Shown: positions 50,948-53,878 of the stretch, one piece after another | Position numbering within the stretch: position 1 is the first letter of the stretch | How the letters are laid out: each line of letters opens with the position of its first letter | Assembly: GCF_963678635.1 (NCBI RefSeq) | Contig: NW_026970680.1 | Span: 1-53,878, forward strand | DNA: 53,878 nt | Direction: 5' to 3' | From: Symsagittifera roscoffensis | Lineage: Eukaryota; Xenacoelomorpha; Acoela; Convolutidae | The notes under the pieces: generated by a model | What the model was told of the DNA's origin: nothing | What the model saw: the letters and a program-made list of their open reading frames with translations, nothing else | Database searches by the model: none | Position numbers and translations under genes: made by a program

Positions 50948-53836
50948 TTGGGAAACAAAGAACTAACAATTTCTAGAAATTTCTGTTGATATATCTTTTC
51001 TATCGCTTAAAAAGAAAGCTAAATTTTTATATCTAGTTTCTCAAATGTACAAACGATTTGTATTTTTTATTGGCCAAGATAATCTGGATTTAAATTTGTA
51101 TTACACAATATTGTTCATACGTTGCTATATTGAGTAATTGTTTTAAAAACTTGATCATAAGACATTTAATTTTTAAATTATGTCTAAGAAGTCAGAAGAG
51201 TCCTCGAATCTTGTTACCGTGCCTTTAAAAAAGTAGAGTCAACCGCAAGCTTATGTCATTTTCATTAAGATAGTTAAAATTATAATTTTTAACTTGTGCA
51301 AAAAAAGCCGGATTGCTAATAAGAGTGTGCAAATACCACTGGTAACTATTCTAACTAAACTAAGTTAAAAAGACTAAAATAAGGTATCGAATTAAAACTG
51401 ACCGATGTCTTGAAAGAGCAACTAGTGACGCGAAGTCCACTGGACTTCGAAGAGTAAACATTGGCTGGTACATAAATAACACATAGAGGTCAAGGTTAAA
51501 ACATAACTAAAGTACTAAATCACAACAATTGCTACTTGATTTCAATGTTTCAATGATTATTAGTTTAGTCTGCTAGTGTCACACAGACACAAAAAAGATG
51601 GCCTGTAAAAATGCATTGTTGTTTCTGTGGAAAATCGTCTGCGTATTCGCCAGAATAAGGAATCTCATGAAAAATTTTCTTTTTCAGCTATTGCGTTTGC
51701 TTTGAAACAAACTCGGCTTCAATAAAAATTTCTGTCCGTTCCGTTCCTAACTGTATTTTATTTTTGAGTGGCCAAACCACTCAAAAATAAAATTTCTTTA
51801 AACGGGGCGTCATATCGGCTGTGAATGATATATTTGGTAGCATCAGTAGTTCCTTCAAAAAAAATGGCAATGGCAGCGCATTCAAAGGTAACCTAAGCTT
51901 ATTTTTATTGCTGTATCGACAATATCAATTTTGAAATGATTGATGGAACGACTCTAATTTTTCTGATCTCTCTATGACGCAGTGCAGCTGTTCGCGCTCA
52001 AATTAATGACGTCATTATAGCGCAAAAGTGAAAAGGCTAAAATTAGATTTTATTAGACAAAAGGCCTTGAAACTACTGGTTTGTCCGATTAAGGTCAGTT
52101 TGCCATCAAAAATGTTTACAGATTTTTAGACTGTTAAGAAACGTTTTGATAACATGTTAACCGGAAGATGTTTGCCTTGTTTTTTTCGGATACTATTTTT
52201 TGTCATATTATCTGTTTAAATTGCCGATAATTTACAGATGTTGAAGCAGGTTTTCTAGATCTTACAGGATACGAGAGTGCACCACAGCAGCATTCTTACG
52301 TTTAATGTAACATTGAAACGTTCCTGCATTTGTGAATTTTCAGTTGTGCTTTTTGATTAACAATACGAGTTGCAGTGCAGCATGTTAGAAAAAAACTGCG
52401 CTCCAGTAATTAAGATATTGCGTTGCCATTTGAAGTTTTCATATATAAACAAACCAAGGTCTCTTTCCTGATTTTTATGCATGACCTGTTTCCCAAGAAA
52501 TTGTCTGAAGTTGTCTACCGTACTAATTCAACCTGTAAACCTTTGGATAACTACATAACGACCAACCAATCTTCTCAGGAAAGCAGACCGCAACTCTGTG
52601 AGAGCAGCAATCTCACTTCGAAACTGATCAACTACAACATCAGCTCCTTCAATCAATAGCTTCCAACCTACAAGTACGTAGCCAAATCAACACGTTAAGC
52701 TGAGACCCTCGCCTCGACGATGCTTAGGATACGACTACGTAACACCACGCCTCAATCCTTCCTAATTGCCTTTTGTGATTTTGAAACATGCCAGCTGTAC
52801 AGTGCACTATTCGATGCACAGAAAACAGCTGACAGACAGCAGTTCATATACAAATTGGCCTCAAAAAACATACATCGACCAGAAAATACACTATTTTATC
52901 TATTATTAAGGCTAATAGAAATTAACTGACTTAAATTCTTGAAAACAAAAAATGGTAAACCTGTTTTTAGTCTTGTGACAAAACAAAGAAACTAAACCAA
53001 AGAACATCACGGAAAAATGACAAAAATCCTACATATTGAGTTTGTATGGCTTCCAGACGAGCCGTACTCATAAATGTTTGTAAGATTTTATGCTCAACAT
53101 CGATTTAACCTGCAAAATTGCGCTGCCCGCAGATGTTTGATAACGACCAGAACCGACTAAAGTTTGTCAAAAACCGAGATTTTTAGATAGAATTTGACCT
53201 AAGTTTTAAAATCGAAATCTGATAAACTTGTTTTTAGCTATTAGCTTTTGTAACAAAAAAAGGAAACTGAATCAATAGAAAAGCTCGAAAAAGTAACTTG
53301 GTCTCAACAGAAAAAAATTAGTCAAATTACTTAAAATGAGGCTTAATTAACCCATTGGGTCGAAAGGCAATTGAATGGGGGGGTCGAATTCAGTCAAAAG
53401 AGAAGCAATTTTAGACAAAACATTCGAATTGTGGTCTAATTGATCAAAGTTGGACAATAGATAGGTTGAAAGTTGTTGGCAGCCTTTTTTGCGACTTATT
53501 GATACCCTTTTTCTGTCCTCTCCTAATTTAATGGATGAAATTTTGGACGCAATTTTTTGTTTAGGCAAATTAAAAATCGCTAGTTATTGACATTGTGTCG
53601 GTCGCCATGAACAAGCAGCAATGTAGAGACGCAGGGTTGAAAATTAGGGTGAAAAGCGAACGCCAAGAAAATTAAATTTTCACATTAAAAACCTTCGAAG
53701 AACGCCAACAATAGTTTTTCGTCTGTTTAAAAAAAAATAGAATATTTAATCAGAATGGGGTTCTGATCTTGATTTGGGATGCTTCGGAAAATCATAAATG
53801 TCGACTTCAAAAATAGGTCGACAAAGTCTCCCTCTT

Positions 53837-53840
<4 letters not shown>
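50948..53840. other. downstream AT-rich region, no supported gene
   Basis: Holds the 3' flank of the TIR gene and a perfect hairpin (separate entry). Around 52480-52860 base composition becomes more balanced and two short frames (52423-52659 and 52720-52929) look protein-like, but neither has convincing splice sites or a known family. ATGGCAATGGCAGCG at 51864 followed by a GTAACC donor could be a first exon, unproven. Confidence 0.35.
51755..51793. repeat. perfect 17-bp inverted repeat with 5-nt loop
   Basis: ATTTTATTTTTGAGTGG (51755-51771), loop CCAAA, then its exact reverse complement (51777-51793). It contains AATAAA on both strands, so it could act as a bidirectional polyadenylation region, or it may be the tip of a decayed transposon. 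Confidence 0.9.

Positions 53841-53878
<38 letters not shown>
53841..53878. repeat. TC microsatellite at the window end
   Basis: Run of TC dinucleotides continuing to the end of the window. Confidence 0.95.

Noticed and set aside
52423-52929. Two short plus-strand ORFs in a slightly GC-richer patch
   Set aside because: Protein-like composition, but I could not find splice sites joining them or any domain.
1-53878. CRISPR array, bacterial operon or riboswitch
   Set aside because: No spaced identical repeats of CRISPR form. Introns and retroelements show an animal genome.

Overview
The window is AT-rich, gene-poor and repeat-rich DNA from an animal, most likely an invertebrate. The evidence is spliced genes with GT-AG introns, a trypsin-fold serine protease homologue, an ARM-like/TIR protein and several classes of animal retroelement. 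I cannot name the taxon from sequence alone.

Layout. (1) About 1-15.25 kb, minus strand: a long, apparently intact Ty3/gypsy-class endogenous retrovirus-like element. In its own 5'->3' order it has a 5' LTR (inner edge 14828), a tRNA-like primer site, a 1.2 kb repeat-bearing leader with a 77-codon ORF, a basic 130-residue ORF, a single 2734-residue Gag-Pro-Pol ORF, a 62-residue two-helix membrane ORF, a 376-codon open frame with no methionine at all, and an 872-residue envelope glycoprotein. Its 3' LTR lies outside the window. (2) 15.39-15.60 kb, plus strand: the two last exons of an unrecognised gene. (3) 16.0-16.6 kb: a foldback element. (4) 16.8-24.0 kb, minus strand: a second, degenerate LTR element with very long LTRs (2347 and 1720 bp), a broken gag, a mutated protease and no reverse transcriptase or integrase. 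(5) 24.1-25.5 kb, plus strand: the 3' exons of a two-helix membrane protein gene. (6) 25.9-27.0 kb: another inverted-repeat element. (7) 27.5-29.9 kb, minus strand: a secreted serine protease homologue that has lost all three catalytic residues and may be a pseudogene. (8) 32.1-32.9 kb: a decayed non-LTR reverse transcriptase remnant. (9) 33.2-34.0 kb, minus strand: a small membrane protein. (10) 35.3-44.5 kb: a repeat domain with a Pol III-like unit, a diverged repeat copy, degenerate minisatellite-like DNA and a three-copy tandem array of about 1.5 kb units. (11) 47.6-48.5 kb: small tandem duplications. (12) 49.30-50.95 kb, plus strand: an intact single-exon ARM-like/TIR protein with the acidic residue expected of an NAD-cleaving TIR. 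(13) The window ends in a TC microsatellite.

How they work together. The ORFs of the first element form one replication and envelope cassette. The unusual part is its set of extra ORFs, above all the methionine-free frame whose stop codon overlaps the env start. The host genes do not form a unit. The TIR protein is a plausible innate-immunity or cell-death factor, and the protease homologue a plausible secreted non-enzymatic factor. Most of the remaining sequence is transposon debris and AT-rich intergenic DNA.
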